From assembly GCF_019925205.1 (NCBI RefSeq), contig NC_083566.1, forward strand, positions 11,222,001 through 11,286,000: a stretch of 64,000 nucleotides of DNA. The letters run 5' to 3'. Under the pieces are notes generated by a model. It saw only the letters and a list, made by a program, of their open reading frames with translations. It was not told the DNA's origin and searched no databases. This DNA comes from Metopolophium dirhodum. Its lineage: Eukaryota > Arthropoda > Insecta > Hemiptera > Aphididae. The first letter of the stretch is position 1. Each line of letters opens with the position of its first letter. Made by a program: the position numbers and the translations under genes. Positions 50,001 to 61,825 of this stretch are shown here, in pieces.

Positions 50001-50125
50001 AACCGAGTAAGAATAGTGGCAATAAATATATAAACCATTCAAGTAACTTTAAATCAATTAAATTGACATTTTATTTGCACAATATTGTACTTAAACTATT
50101 GTAAAGTACCAACCTGTAAAAATAT
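44099..50125. other. AT-rich spacer, no confident gene
   Basis: Six kilobases without a splice-consistent coding structure. The only long open frame is 47819-48295 (listed separately). The small open frame at 49482-49721 on the minus strand encodes one hydrophobic stretch (VIFAIITLLFILLLSTL) but shows no family features. Confidence 0.35.
47819..48295 (+). CDS. Unrecognised open frame, 158 codons
   Basis: It runs from an ATG to a stop in the middle of a 16-kb spacer, the longest open frame there. The second half (48100-48295) is more G+C-rich and contains a short direct repeat, 'attcccactttacc', at about 48168 and 48199. The protein has no domain I recognise, has scattered basic residues and no signal peptide. 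It may be a transposon or transcript remnant. The chance that it is a real gene is low. Confidence 0.15.
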   Translation: MNIMYNKCVFTIYATKILEKIVTIVYCVARAGSELFQSITAKVMQGSMQQLDYNYTTTIFHERNDLVLFILSVTHGGYNIMIIRCNQKLMFFKDRRPWYRFQCGVYAREMCAQHFWGFPLYHLALLKIPTLPPAGRKKDAFQRFSLQPLSKTKLSVQA

Positions 50126-50688
50126 CAGTATTTGGAAGAAACAAGTTCCAAAAGAACGGATTCCTGGAACGAATTCCTTTTTATAAAAAACGAACGAGAA
50201 AATGAGCTAGTTCTTTTTTTCAAGGAAAAATAACAAAATTGTTCGTTTCCTTCTAGCTCAATAATTTACACAGATAGTTATAAAAATAATTGAAATTAAG
50301 ATATATTTTTTTTAATCTGTATAATGTATATTGCTATAGTGATCGTTATCGAGTATCGACGTTAAGACAATCGACATACGTTGGCCAACAATTTAATTTT
50401 GAAAAGAATCTCAAACCTACTCAGTACCTACTTGTAGTTATATATTATAATTAAAAATTAAAGAATTAAAGAAGTATGCATATGAAAAAAAAAACCATAA
50501 GTGATTAAATAAGAATTTTTATTTTATTTGGAACTAAAATAGGAACTCGTTCATTTTCTAAAGGAACGGCAAAGGAACGAATTGTTTTTTTTTTTAAGGA
50601 ACAAGGTAACGAAACGAATTCCTTTTTTTTTTAAAAAAGAACGAGGAACGGAACGAATTCCTTTTTTTAAGGAACTTGCCAAACACTG
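50126..50688. mobile_element. hAT-type MITE, 563 bp
   Basis: The ends are CAGTATTTGG..CAAGTTCC and, inverted, CAGTGTTTGGCAAGTTCC. A perfect 8-bp target duplication, AAAAATAT, flanks both sides (50118-50125 and 50689-50696). The interior repeats the palindromic word GGAACGAATTCC and related 'gaacgaattc' words near both ends, a subterminal-motif layout usual in hAT elements. Confidence 0.85.
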
Positions 50689-50732
50689 AAAAATATATAC
50701 ATTTTAAGTTATAAGTTTATAAGTCATAACTA

Positions 50733-51388
50733 TAGTGCTCGGAAGTTATAGGAGTTAAAAAAGGAAAAATATGCATGAAAAAATGTCAAATATGCAAAAT
50801 AGTTTGATAAATGTTCATATAAATTTAAAACTCCATAAAAGCCATTTTCTGTCGTTATTAAATTGTACTAAAAAAAAAGTAAAATTTGGAAAAATAAATT
50901 TATAATATTTAATACATGGTGAAAAGCTGTATGGCATTTTGATATTTTATTGAACTGAAATAAATAGTTAAAAAAATATATTCGACAAGATAGTACATAA
51001 TATATAAGCGCGATAGAGATTAAATACGCATCGCACCGTTGTAGGTAAATGAATAGTCGATTGCGGTGATAACAATAAATACCTACCTACATTAATATAG
51101 AATTATATATTCAATAATATTATTATTATTGAAATACACATCTTAAAAAAGAAAAAGATCAATTTATTTTTTAGAAAACATAAAACATGCAAAATATATG
51201 AATATGCGTATGAAGATCAAGAAATATGTACTTTTTTCCCTACAATTGACAAAGTATGCAAAATAATAAGCATTTTAAATTTTCGATTTTTAAACTGACC
51301 ATTGCACAGCTTGGATTTTTCTAGATTAGTGTGCTATAAATCCAGAGCATATAGAATAATATACAACTCCTACAACTTCCCAGCCCTA
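50733..51388. mobile_element. hAT-like MITE, about 656 bp
   Basis: The left end TAGTGCTCGGAAGTTATAGG and the inverted right end TAGGGCTGGGAAGTTGTAGG agree over about 20 bp with three mismatches and continue AGTT. The body has TATGCA-rich motifs shared with 31250-31420. No intact 8-bp duplication was found. It lies 44 bp from the preceding hAT element. Confidence 0.6.
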
Positions 51389-52030
51389 ATTATTACATTT
51401 AAAATACTCTCCTCGTCACCAACTATTTTCATTTAAAATATGTATTATTATGAAATATTTTTAAATCATTAACGCATTATTATTAATTTCATTGAGAACT
51501 ACTAAAAATGCGTAAAAAATAAAAAAGTTCTCACTCATGCATTTTCTAATCATAACCAACGAGATGGGAGAGAGCAATAAAATATGGATATATTATAATT
51601 TATATTCCTTATACGACCTGCAGTGTTGAATGTTGATTATTTGAATTGGAGGAAAAACAATTAAATTCATTTATAATTTAACTTTTAAGTTTAAAAAATA
51701 CTCAATATTAAATCTAAAATTCAAAATAATCAAAACAATCAAAACTAATTGGATACATTTAAAACAATTCACTGTTGTAATATTACGGTATAAATAAATT
51801 CTATTCGATTAAACATTTACGCAGTGTATTTTTAGCCAACACGGTATTACACTTATGTTTATTTATTATAGCCAACTATTATAATATAAATTTTATATAA
51901 CTATTGGAAGCCGACTATTTTTTTCTAAGTATGCAACTATTCAAGTAGCCAGTAATAACGAAGTATAATAATAAAATCGAATCCCCTTAATAAATAATAA
52001 CTAAAACAATTTATATTTTTATATTCCCGC
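51389..52030. other. AT-rich spacer
   Basis: No coding or repeat structure was recognised. Confidence 0.3.
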
Positions 52031-52319
52031 GTCAATCGGTGTCACCAACATAAATTTGTTTTGGTTATCAGATTTCTTGTTATCGCTTTGTGCTCTTATT
52101 ATGCTTCGCTGTAAAATGGCGGTTAAAAAATAAGCTTTCAACTCTCGTGTTTTGGGATTAAAACAATTAAATTTATTTTTGTGTCCGAAATTATGTCAAT
52201 TATACCTAGACTAAATCAAATTTAATATATCATTACAGTTATTTTATGATATTAACGGTGAATCAGTTTTTGTCTTAGGTGTTATGATTTTGTTTTTGAT
52301 TGTTACGTCTATCTAACAG
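52031..52319 (+). promoter_or_regulatory. Possible SMC2 promoter and first non-coding exon
   Basis: The SMC2 coding exon is preceded by a consensus acceptor (ttttccag|ATTTACAATG) at about 55150, so a 5' UTR exon must lie upstream. A locally less AT-rich stretch around 52030-52150, followed by a donor TAACA|GTAAGT at 52318/52319, is the best candidate I see. Not proven. Confidence 0.25.
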
Positions 52320-52439
52320 TAAGTAATCAGATTATACAATTATTATGATACCTATTGCTCACATTGTTCGTTCTTCGTTGAATTAATTTGTTTTTGACGT
52401 CAGAACCGACGTCGATATAATATATATACATCAACGCAG

Positions 52440-52850
52440 AAATGTATATGATACGTAAATGATGTACTAGACTATGATGACTGTTTATTTAACAAAGTAC
52501 AAAATTACAATATTATAATCTATGGTGGAGAAGAGAGTGGTGTTACGACTCTAATATAGAATTTAAGACTGTGAGTGGTGTTATGACCTAACTCTAAGTG
52601 TCCCTAACCGTCTGATCGTTTGCTCAACCCATCCGGTTGTATACCCCTTTAACGAGCTCTTGTCATGGGCTCCTATATATATGATTGTGTCCTTTGGAGG
52701 GGGTGGTTGAAGTAGTGGCCGAATTCAGTCATGAGACAGAGTTCGGGTCTCGTATTTGGTATTCTGGTTGACTCTTATCCTTCCGTATGAGTGTTGACTT
52801 TCCCGATGAGATACGTGTGACGACACTTTTATGGCTTGATTATTTTATAC
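52440..52850. other. Unexplained island, possibly a solo LTR or transposon remnant
   Basis: The base composition is clearly less AT-rich than on both sides. It contains a direct repeat, GAGTGGTGTTACGAC and GTGAGTGGTGTTATGAC (near 52538 and 52572), a TATATATA word near 52674 and a G-rich run 'ggagggggtggtt'. There is no open frame and I could not define ends. Confidence 0.3.
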
Positions 52851-53250
52851 TACGCTTTTACAATAGCCATAGCATGTTATAATATACTAATTGCTTTATT
52901 AGTTACATTGTCAAATCCTACTAGAATCGTGCGTAACGCTGTACTTAGTTAATAGGTACGTAATAATAAACCATATTGTTGAACTATTAAGTCATTATGA
53001 TAAGTCTACAAGTAAGTTACATAACTATCGGCTATAAAATAACAGTATATATAATCGAAATTATGAATGACTAAGACAACTGTAGCAGCAATGGTTTCGA
53101 GTGCTGAAGTATCACTGATTATATGAACCTGTTTTTTATATAGTCTGTGGCAGTATTTATTGAGGATGCAAATGGCATGTCTGAGTATTCTAGTAGCTAT
53201 CTGGATCCAAGACTCAAAGAAGGCCATGAAGAATAATAGGATTATATTAG

Positions 53251-53426
53251 CCCTTTCACTGTTCCAGATGTACCTTACATTCCTGTATTTTATAATATCA
53301 TTTGCCGGTAACCGCACAACTTTAGTAAACCCTGGTTCGCATTATTTCAAACTTTAATAATTAGATCTATTATAGATCTCAAAATTAAAATTGAAAAACA
53401 AAACTAATATTTTAGCAGTGAAAGGG
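53251..53426. mobile_element. piggyBac-type MITE, 176 bp
   Basis: Perfect 11-bp inverted ends CCCTTTCACTG (53251-53261 and inverted 53416-53426) are flanked by TTAG on the left and TTAA on the right. CCC ends at a TTAA site fit the piggyBac superfamily. The family differs from the 21975-22099 element. Confidence 0.65.
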
Positions 53427-54061
53427 TTAACTGTATGTTGTCATTTTTTGTTCTTAATCACGCGACTTTACAATTTAAATTTAACAGTTGAGTACTAACT
53501 TAAAAGAGATTTTTTTTTGTTATTTTCTTTAAGTATTATTGATACTATTGGAAAATTGCAGTATATAATTTGCTTATAAATAACCTCTAATATACTTGTT
53601 TTCAACAAAATCAATCTGTCACCTTATTCCATTTAAATGTCTTGGTTAACCCGTTACCATAATTTACTAAATAGTTGAAAATTTTCAACTACTCTACTAC
53701 ACCATGTGGTTATTAATGACTAGTTAAATTTGTTTTACCTACATTTAATAATTTATTATTTAATTTTGTGAATACAAGAAAATTTTGAACATGGACCACA
53801 TCCACACCAATATCTACACAGAATACAGTGACAGTATAATAGTGCTTTTAGTAATTTAAAGGTAAACTATATTATCTAAGGCACCCCAAAATGTTTTTTT
53901 AACATTCATAACTTGTTTTGAAATAATTAAAATATAAAAAATACATTTTGAAATGCCCTAGATAATATGCTTGCCTTTAAATTTAATAACAGGTCAATTC
54001 ACTCCAATAATAAAAAACAGTAAAATAAATTCTTCTAAATGTTAAATTTAATTTTCCATCT

Positions 54062-54105
54062 TAGTAAGACAGAGCCAACATATGCAGCTAAAAGTCCTCT
54101 TACAA
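54062..54105 (-). repeat. Solo terminus of the 12694-13119 MITE family
   Basis: 'agtaagacagagccaacata' followed by 'gtcctctta' matches the right terminus of the palindromic MITE. No partner end was located. Confidence 0.4.
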
Positions 54106-55156
54106 TTCATTAATTTGTTAGGTAACAATTATTTTCTTATTATCGGGATTACATACAACTATTTTTATTATTTTCTTTGTGGTTAGTAAATATTTTTAGT
54201 ACATTTAAAGATTTTTCTAACGCCTAACAAAAAATTATAACTTAGAAGTGATTATTTTAACAAATATTTTTACTAGAGTAGTTACTTTTTTAATTTTAAG
54301 TTTTAATATTATGTTAATTAAAATACACATATTTTTATTTATCTGTGTTTAAAAAAAATTAATAACCATATTATGATAGAAATATTAGTTTATTTGTATT
54401 AATTATACTTGAAGTGACAAAAGAAAGCTAACAATGGTTCAACTCATAAATTTGTTATGTTGTATGTTTGTTAGGCAAAAACAATACCATACAGGTATAA
54501 CTTCCTCTTTTTTTTTTAATATTATAGCTTCTAGTATATACTGTGATAGCTCAACAATTATACAATATAAATAGTTAAAATATATACATTTCAAAATAAT
54601 TGTAAAATAATAATTGAGATAGTTGTGTTATAGTGTTAAAAATAATATGAATCGAAAACCTATAAGGTACAATAGTTACATACACATATTCGGCGATTAG
54701 AAATATTTAAATTTAATTATGACATAAGAATATATAACCTCTTCCTCTTAATTGGGCTCTTAATGAAGTTTCATATTCAAAATATCAGTGGTTCATAATT
54801 TAATAAAAATTGGATTCAAAGAATTCATTGCAGTAAAAATCTACTTAGGTATTGTTTAGCACTAATACAATACTAAAATAAGTCTTATAGGTGTGTTAGC
54901 ACATAATGGTATTACTTTTAATACACTGTAAACAGTGTAAGCATTATAAGACCTGAACGTCACAAATTGAGAAAAAAATTAAAACAATTAGAAATTGGCG
55001 ATAACAACTTTTAGATCATGGCTTATTTAATATGTAAGTTGTTTTAGCATTTTGAGTGTGTTTAAATATTACTTGATTAATTTTAGTTATATGATTATAA
55101 GTTTTTCAGCCTTTAATAATAGATAATTAATAAAAAAAAAATTTTCCAGATTTACA

Positions 55157-58100
55157 ATGCATATAAAATCCTTAGTCATTGACGGCTTTAAGTCGTATGG
55201 AAAACGCGTGGAGTTGAATAATTTTGATCCAGAATTCAATGCTATAACTGGCCTAAACGGTACAGGAAAATCAAATATTTTAGATGCAATATGTTTTACT
55301 TTGGGAATATCAGCTATGAATACTATACGTGCTTCAACCATGCAAGATGTTATTTATAAAAGTGGACAAGCGGGTGTTCATACAGCTACTGTCACCATCA
55401 CTTTTGATAATAAAGATAAATCAAGATCTTCTCCGTATTATGTACTCAATGATGAAATCGTCATTTCACGAGAAGTCGGAATGGGTTCTAAAAACATTTA
55501 TAAGATTAATGGTCTTACAGTGCCGGCTAAAAAAATTATGGACTTTTTTAATTCTCTACAAATGAATGTAAATAATCCTCATTTCATTATTATGCAAGGT
55601 AGAATTACAAAAGTGTTGAATATGAAACCTATAGAAATATTGTCTATGATTGAAGAGGCTGCTGGCACTAATATGTACGAATCAAAGAAAAGAAGTCTTG
55701 AAATGACAGTGGGTAAGAAAGATAACAAATTAAAAGAAATGCGAGATGTTGCCGATGAAGAGATTCTTCCAACTATGGAGACTATTGAGAAAGAAAAACA
55801 GATGTTGGAGGAATTAAATATGGTTCATGGTCAGTTAAGAATACTAAACGAGAAGCTTGATTGTTGGAATTATGTAAAACTAAAGAAAATGGTAAATCAA
55901 TTTTCTGAGGATCTTAAGCAACTAAATATTAGAAAACAGGACAAAGAAGAATTGATTGTAAATTCAGAAATTCAACTGAAATCTATGGCGGAGACAATAA
56001 AAAGCGACGAGGAATTGCTCAAAACAAATGGTGGAAATAATTTGAATGAATTAAAAATTAAACTTGAAGAAACAGAAAAAGAAAAAGACGATGTACAGCT
56101 TCAATTAAATGGATGTAAAACAAATATAAATATTGAGGTTAAAAAAATTAAAGATCTGGAAAAACAAATAAACAATAGCAAGAAAGGTTATGAAGCTAAG
56201 AAAAAAGAGATGGAAGACTTTAATGAGATGAATGCTGGTTTAGAAGAAGAGAACAAAAAAAATACAAATGATTTAGATGAGATTGATAAAAAAATACGAT
56301 CATTAAATTCAGGAAATATATTTGGTGATGAAGATAATGGTTCAGTGCAGGAAAATATTAATAGATATAATTTGGAATTACAAAACCAGCAGACTGAAAA
56401 CCAACAATGTGCAATTAAAATTGATGGATTAAAAAAAAAGTTAAATGAACACTTATCTGGTATGAAAGAGGCAAAGAAAACATATGACTCACAAATGGTT
56501 CAATTAACAGCTAAAGAAAAAGAATATGAGAAAATAAAAGATGAATATATAAAAGCTAGTGAAGTATTAAATCAACATCATAATTTGAAATCAAGTCGTG
56601 ATAATTTACTCAGAGAAATACGCAATTTTAGTTCAAAAACTGAATCGTTCGAATCGAATAATCCAGGCTTATTTTTTAGATATAACGATCCAAGGCCTAA
56701 TTTTGACCGACGTAAAGTACATGGGCTTATTTGCCGTTTATTTACGCCTATTGATTTTAGATTTGAGCTTGCATTAACAACTTTGGCTGGAGGTAAATTG
56801 TACTTTATTGTTGTTGAAGATGATACTGTTGGTAAAGATATTTTAGAAACCAATAAGTTTTCAAATCGTATGAACTTTATACCTTTGAGTAAAATTAAAT
56901 CTGATAGTTTGCCTCCCAATGTTATACGATTAGCTCAACAAATTGGTGGAGCTGATCAAGTATTTCCTGCCATGTCACTTATAAAATATGACAAAAAACA
57001 CTTAAAAGCCATACAATGGGTATTTGGACAAGCATTTATATGCACTACTAAGGAAATTGCTGAAAAAGTTTGTTTTGATAACAGAGTTAATCGGCATTGT
57101 TTTACGTTGGATGGTGATCATTTCAATCCCTCTGGAAGTCTTACTGGCGGAGCAAACACTCAAAGACTTATTTTGCAATCAATAGCAAAACAAGATGAAA
57201 TTTCATTAGAGCTTCAAGCAAAAAAATCTGAGTATGAAAAGGTTGATAATAGTTGCAAAGCTATGCATAATTTGCCGGAAAAAGTTGCACAACTTAAAGA
57301 TCGACAAATTACAGTTCAAGAAGAGTTGGACAAAATTCGATCAGACGTACATTTAGGACAACCTCATCAACAAGTTACTGAATTTAATAAAATTAATCAG
57401 CAAATAGCAGAACTGGAGTCTAAATTAGTTGAAGGTAAAGCTAATGAAAAAAACTTACAAAAAAAAATTAAAGACTTAGAAAACAAAATGAAAAATGCCG
57501 AGAATATTCTAAAAAAACAGTTAAGCGATGCAGAAAAAACTAGAAAAAATATTTTAGAAAAAATAAAAAAAAACAAAACAGAATATGATAGGAAAAAAAA
57601 TAACTACAACAAATTAGAACTTGAAATAAAAGATTTAACTGGTCAGATGCAAGAAGAAGAAAATCAATTGGTTGAGTTAAATGTTGAAAAGAAGGAACAT
57701 GAAGAAAAGCTACTCACATTGAAGTCTAAACTAGATAAAGCTGATGAAAAATGTAAGGAAGCATCTACAAAATATGAACGCCAGAAAGAAATTGTAATCC
57801 ATAATTCTAATATGATGCATGAACATAAATATTTACAGAAGAAGTTGGTTGAAGAAGTTTCAACTAGTAAAGTTAATCTGGCAGAGCTTTCTTCAGAAAT
57901 TACTAAAATGAATAACGCATCATTAACTGCAAAAGAACAATTTGAGGATATTGATAAGAGATTGCCTGAAGAACAAAAACAAATGGCACTTAAAATGGAT
58001 TTTATAAATTTTAAATCTGGTAAGATTTGCATATTATACTGTGGCAGTATTTACTACAATAATAAATTTTAGTTTGGACCTTTTGCACCAAACATTTTCT

Positions 58101-60318
58101 ACTATTCCACTAAGTATTATATTTTTCATTTCAATTTTTATGTAATGTTTATAATATTTTTTTCATTTTTATAATCCTTATTTTACAAAACACGTGTAAA
58201 TTAAAAAAAATCTGAAATAAATACTTACAAAGCAGATTTTCTTACTAAGACGATTATAAATAGATATTTAAAAATTAAAATGAATTCTCAAATTTTTATA
58301 TGAAAAGTTCAAAGAAACAATTAATTAACCTCTAAAATGAATAGATTAAATTGATAAATATTCAAAATTTGACCCAACTAATAAAATACATCAGACATTG
58401 CTTAAAATTTACCGAAGAAACATAATAAATTGTCAAAATAAATCTATCTATAAATCCCATAAGAATAAAAAAATTATTGACTATGTCTCATTTATGAGAC
58501 ACCAGTCTAAGCAAAGATATTATCTTATGTGGCTGTGAGCCTGTTAATTATCAATTATTATTATTTTTTTTTTTAATACAGATTAAGAAAATATGGGCCT
58601 AATTATTTATATTTTTGTAATATGATTTCGTTTTTTATTTTTTTATTTTTGCTATTGTTTTACTGTTATATTTATTTTTTTGTTATTTTTTTGTCTGTAT
58701 TATTGAATATTTTTCATTAAAATTTTTTTCCATCCCTAAATTAAAAACTTTAATTAATTAAAAATGTATTATTATTAATTATATAGTTAAAAAAATTGAA
58801 AGTTCTTTGACAATTCAAACAAACTTTTTAACTAGGATATTGAATAAATACAAATAAATAACCAATAATAAATAAGTAAGACTGTTAACTTTAAAATAAA
58901 GTTTTGGCTATTTTCTATGTTTCCAAGAAATAGCGTTGTTAATGCGTAAAATTGTATAAATTATAAATTGTAAAACATGCAGTAACATGCTTTTTAAAGA
59001 TATAATATATTTTTAATTTTTAATATTAAGAGAACGCTACACACATTAGTTGTCTCTGTCTTTCAAGTGTGTAACATAGCAAATTCACGCTCACCTACGT
59101 TGGTTAAAAAATTAGAGAAAATCGACCTATTATGAGACTTAGATCATTATCTGTTTTTGTCTGTAGGTTTTGTATGATAATTCAGGTTTTAAGGTATTTT
59201 TAATTTGCATTCTATTAAATATGCAAAACTTGCTAAAAAATTGAGCTATTGTAAAAAACCTGCAATCAAACACATAAAGTTCTTACCGTCAAGTTTCAAT
59301 ATGGGTCAATTCAATCTAATATTTAAACTAACAAAGTTAAACTTGATCTGCTGAGCATAAATTTTCCATACTACACACTTGTAAGATAGAGACATCAAAT
59401 ACGTGTGTAGCGTCTTCTTAAGGTCTTATCAAATTTTATGCAAACTTCAGTAATCTAGATATTTTAGTAGAAATATCAAAGTAAATATTCCCAAATCTAA
59501 TTAATAATTTAAAAATAATTAAAGTACACTATAAGTGTTTGGTGATAGGTATATATTCTGTAGGTTTGTTCAATGAATAAAATGACTTATTGATCAATAC
59601 ATTTTGAAATTTGAATAAAGGTTTTACTAAAGATTTTTGAAAAGTTTGATTAATTATATATTATTTGTTCACAGAGGAATGCAGTCAGTCAGTTAATGAA
59701 CTGAAAGCTAGGTATGATCAATTAGCAAAAGTTGTAGATCCGGGTAAATTGAATAACTTTCATAAACATATTCAAGAGTATAAGCGTCTCCAAAAGAAAC
59801 TGGAAACAATTGTAAAGGATAAAATTAAAATTAATGAAATAATTGAAGAACTAGAAGTGAAAAAACGTCTTCATTTACAACATGCTTCAAATCGTGTGAA
59901 TATAGAGTTTGGAAAAATATTCAGTAGCGTATTACCTGGTGCTCAAGCACGTTTAAAACAAACAAACTTAGACGACATTACAGCCGGCTTAGAGATTTGT
60001 GTTGCATTTAACGGACTGTGGAAGGAAAGTTTAGAAGAACTAAGTGGTGGCCAACGCTCTTTGGTTGCATTGTCTTTAGTCTTAGCCATGTTGTTGTTCA
60101 ATCCAGTTCCTCTTTACATTTTGGATGAAGTAGATGCTGCTTTAGATCTTTCCCACACCCAGAACATAGGGAAAATGTTGAAGCAACATTTTAAACAATC
60201 CCAATTTATTGTAGTATCGCTCAAAGACGGTATGTTTAGCAATGCTAATGTATTGTTTAGAACAAAATTTGTGGACGGATCTTCTGCAGTTACTAGAACT
60301 ACTTGTAATCAAACATAA
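55157..60318 (+). CDS. SMC2: Structural maintenance of chromosomes protein 2 (condensin core ATPase)
   Basis: With SMC4 this forms the ATPase core of condensin, which compacts mitotic chromosomes. The coding exons are 55157-58019 and 59675-60318, joined G|AG in phase 1, giving 3507 nt (1168 aa). The N-terminal head contains Walker A GLNGTGKS (32-39) and the Q-loop/insert region ending FIIMQGRITKVLNM. Coiled coil 1 runs from about 170 to 505, and the hinge is at about 521-660 (HGLICRLFTP, GSLTGGA). Coiled coil 2 follows, then the C-terminal head with signature LSGGQRSL (about 1077-1084) and Walker B YILDEVDAALDLSHTQN. The protein is slightly shorter than human SMC2 (about 1197). The deficit falls partly at the intron junction (see findings). 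The start ATG lies 5 bases after the acceptor of an upstream 5' UTR intron. Confidence 0.95.
59026..59421. mobile_element. Diverged member of the long-armed MITE family, in the SMC2 intron
   Basis: The left end is TTAAGAGAACGCTACACACA and the inverted right end CTTAAGAAGACGCTACACAC. Both continue into (T)TGTCTCT(G/A)TCTT, as in the 12694-13119 element. The inverted homology is limited to about 50 bp at each end here, so this copy is older. Its length (396 bp) is similar. Confidence 0.7.
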
Positions 60319-60982
60319 ATTTAATTTTGAATTTGTAATTTTTTTTATAACAACAGTTTTTAAATTAAAAGTTGTATCCGACTTACATAATATAAATGCA
60401 GTTTGATTGATCTTTTTGTTTGTTGTCCTCTAAAATTGTATTCATAAATCTAAAGTTTATTTTTTTGTATTTTTTTTAATATTACTATCATTACTTTTCT
60501 TGTCAAGGCATTTAAATTTTTTTTATATTTTTTTTTTTTTAGTTAAATTTATTATTTATGTTTTGATATTTAAAAGAACAACTATACAATTTTTAAAAGT
60601 TTGATAGATTTTTAATATTATGCTATTTAGTAATAATACTTAAGACAAGAAATTTATACAGTTAATTTATACTTAACACTTTAAAATTTTAAATGCAAAT
60701 ACAAGTTTTTTAATATGTACAATAAAATTATAAATATTTAATAATAATAATAATAATAATAATATCAAACACAAAGTTTTCATTTTTATGTTGTAGACAA
60801 AAGAAGAATACAAGTGTCTTACACTAATGTTTTTAGACCATTTTTAATTATCAATTGTTTTTTTTTTATAAAAATGATTGTTACATGACACAGTGGTGGA
60901 TTTAAGGGAGGGGGTGCTTGAAGCTGAAGTCCCTTTTCCGCATATTGAACTTTTCTTAAATTATAAATAAATAAGATATCAG
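60319..60982. other. SMC2 3' flank
   Basis: AT-rich 3' UTR and downstream sequence with an AATAAA word at about 60720 that could serve as polyadenylation signal, and an (AAT)8 microsatellite at 60740-60763. Confidence 0.4.
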
Positions 60983-61070
60983 GGGGACGGAGTTGCCGAG
61001 TGGTCTAAGGCGTCGGTTGCGACGCAGCTGACGCCAGCTCGATTCCTTGGCCATGGGACTAGTAATTTTA
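60983..61070 (+). mobile_element. tRNA-derived SINE head (tRNA-Leu/Ser-like)
   Basis: GGGGGACGGAGTTGCCGAGT carries a box A-like TTGCCGAGTGG, and AGCTCGATTCC serves as box B at tRNA spacing. The opening GGGGGACG matches the SINE at 11149-11364. There is no acceptor-stem closure, so a working tRNA is unlikely. The 3' end of the element is unclear. Confidence 0.5.
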
Positions 61071-61574
61071 AAGTAAACACTGACTAAGGTACTATATTTG
61101 GTTATTATAGGTACCTATAATCTAGCCTATAGTGGATTGTACAAAAATGATTTTCAATTTAATATAGGTTTTAGGTGATAGGTATGTATCTTTTCACTTT
61201 TGTATACAAATTTAGATTAATCATCAAGTCTATGGTATATAATTTTAATTAAATAGATAATAATAGTAAATAAAGTAAAATTTGTAAATTGTAAAATGTC
61301 CTAGTCTAGGTATATATATAGAGCTATAGACTAAATGTTACACCTGTTTTATATATTATGTAAAACTATTAGTAAGTATTAAAAACTCAAAAAATACCAG
61401 TTCGAAATTTGATTTTGTCGCTTTAATATTTTCAAATAGGTACCTATCTTAATCATCTGAATGGCAATTAAAAATGTACAGTAAAATAAATAAATAATTT
61501 ACAGTATAAAAGTTTTTTTATATGAAAAAATAAGTTTGTATCGTTATAGGATACTATAGGTATAGGGTGCTATA

Positions 61575-61646
61575 GCCGCGGAAGTAATGCGAAAGCAGTT
61601 CCCGCGGCGTCGTCGGTTATAAACGGGATAAAAAAAAAAAAAAAAA
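61575..61646 (+). mobile_element. 72-bp retroposed hairpin with poly(A) tail and target duplication
   Basis: The insert is flanked by a perfect 17-bp direct repeat, AGGTATAGGGTGCTATA, at 61558-61574 and 61647-61663, and ends in a run of about 17 A. The body opens with GCCGCGG and closes the hairpin with CCGCGGC. Inside, TGC and GCA enclose a GAAA (GNRA) tetraloop. The G+C content is far above the surroundings. This is the hallmark of LINE-mediated insertion of a short RNA or of a severely 5'-truncated element. Confidence 0.8.
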
Positions 61647-61825
61647 AGGTATAGGGTGCTATAAAAATTTAAAAAATCAGAATTTAATATACATTAGTGA
61701 CAAATTTACCTATATGATATGGGGTGGGATGCATGCTTGATGAATAGCCTTGTATATATGAATTTAGGCCTGTATAGTGACGTATCTAGAATTCTCAAAA
61801 AAGAGGAGGGGGCACGTACGACCAT

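Noticed and set aside
53006..53357. Opposed open frames of 103 and 65 codons
   Set aside because: They overlap each other and a piggyBac-type MITE end; no domain recognised.
59530..59560. A microexon TGTTTGGTGATAG in the SMC2 intron supplying the missing 'FG' motif
   Set aside because: The phase does not fit the flanking exons (needs 1-1), and the acceptor is poor.
61001..61070. A tRNA-Leu gene
   Set aside because: D-arm and box B resemble a tRNA but no acceptor-stem pairing was found; better read as a SINE head.
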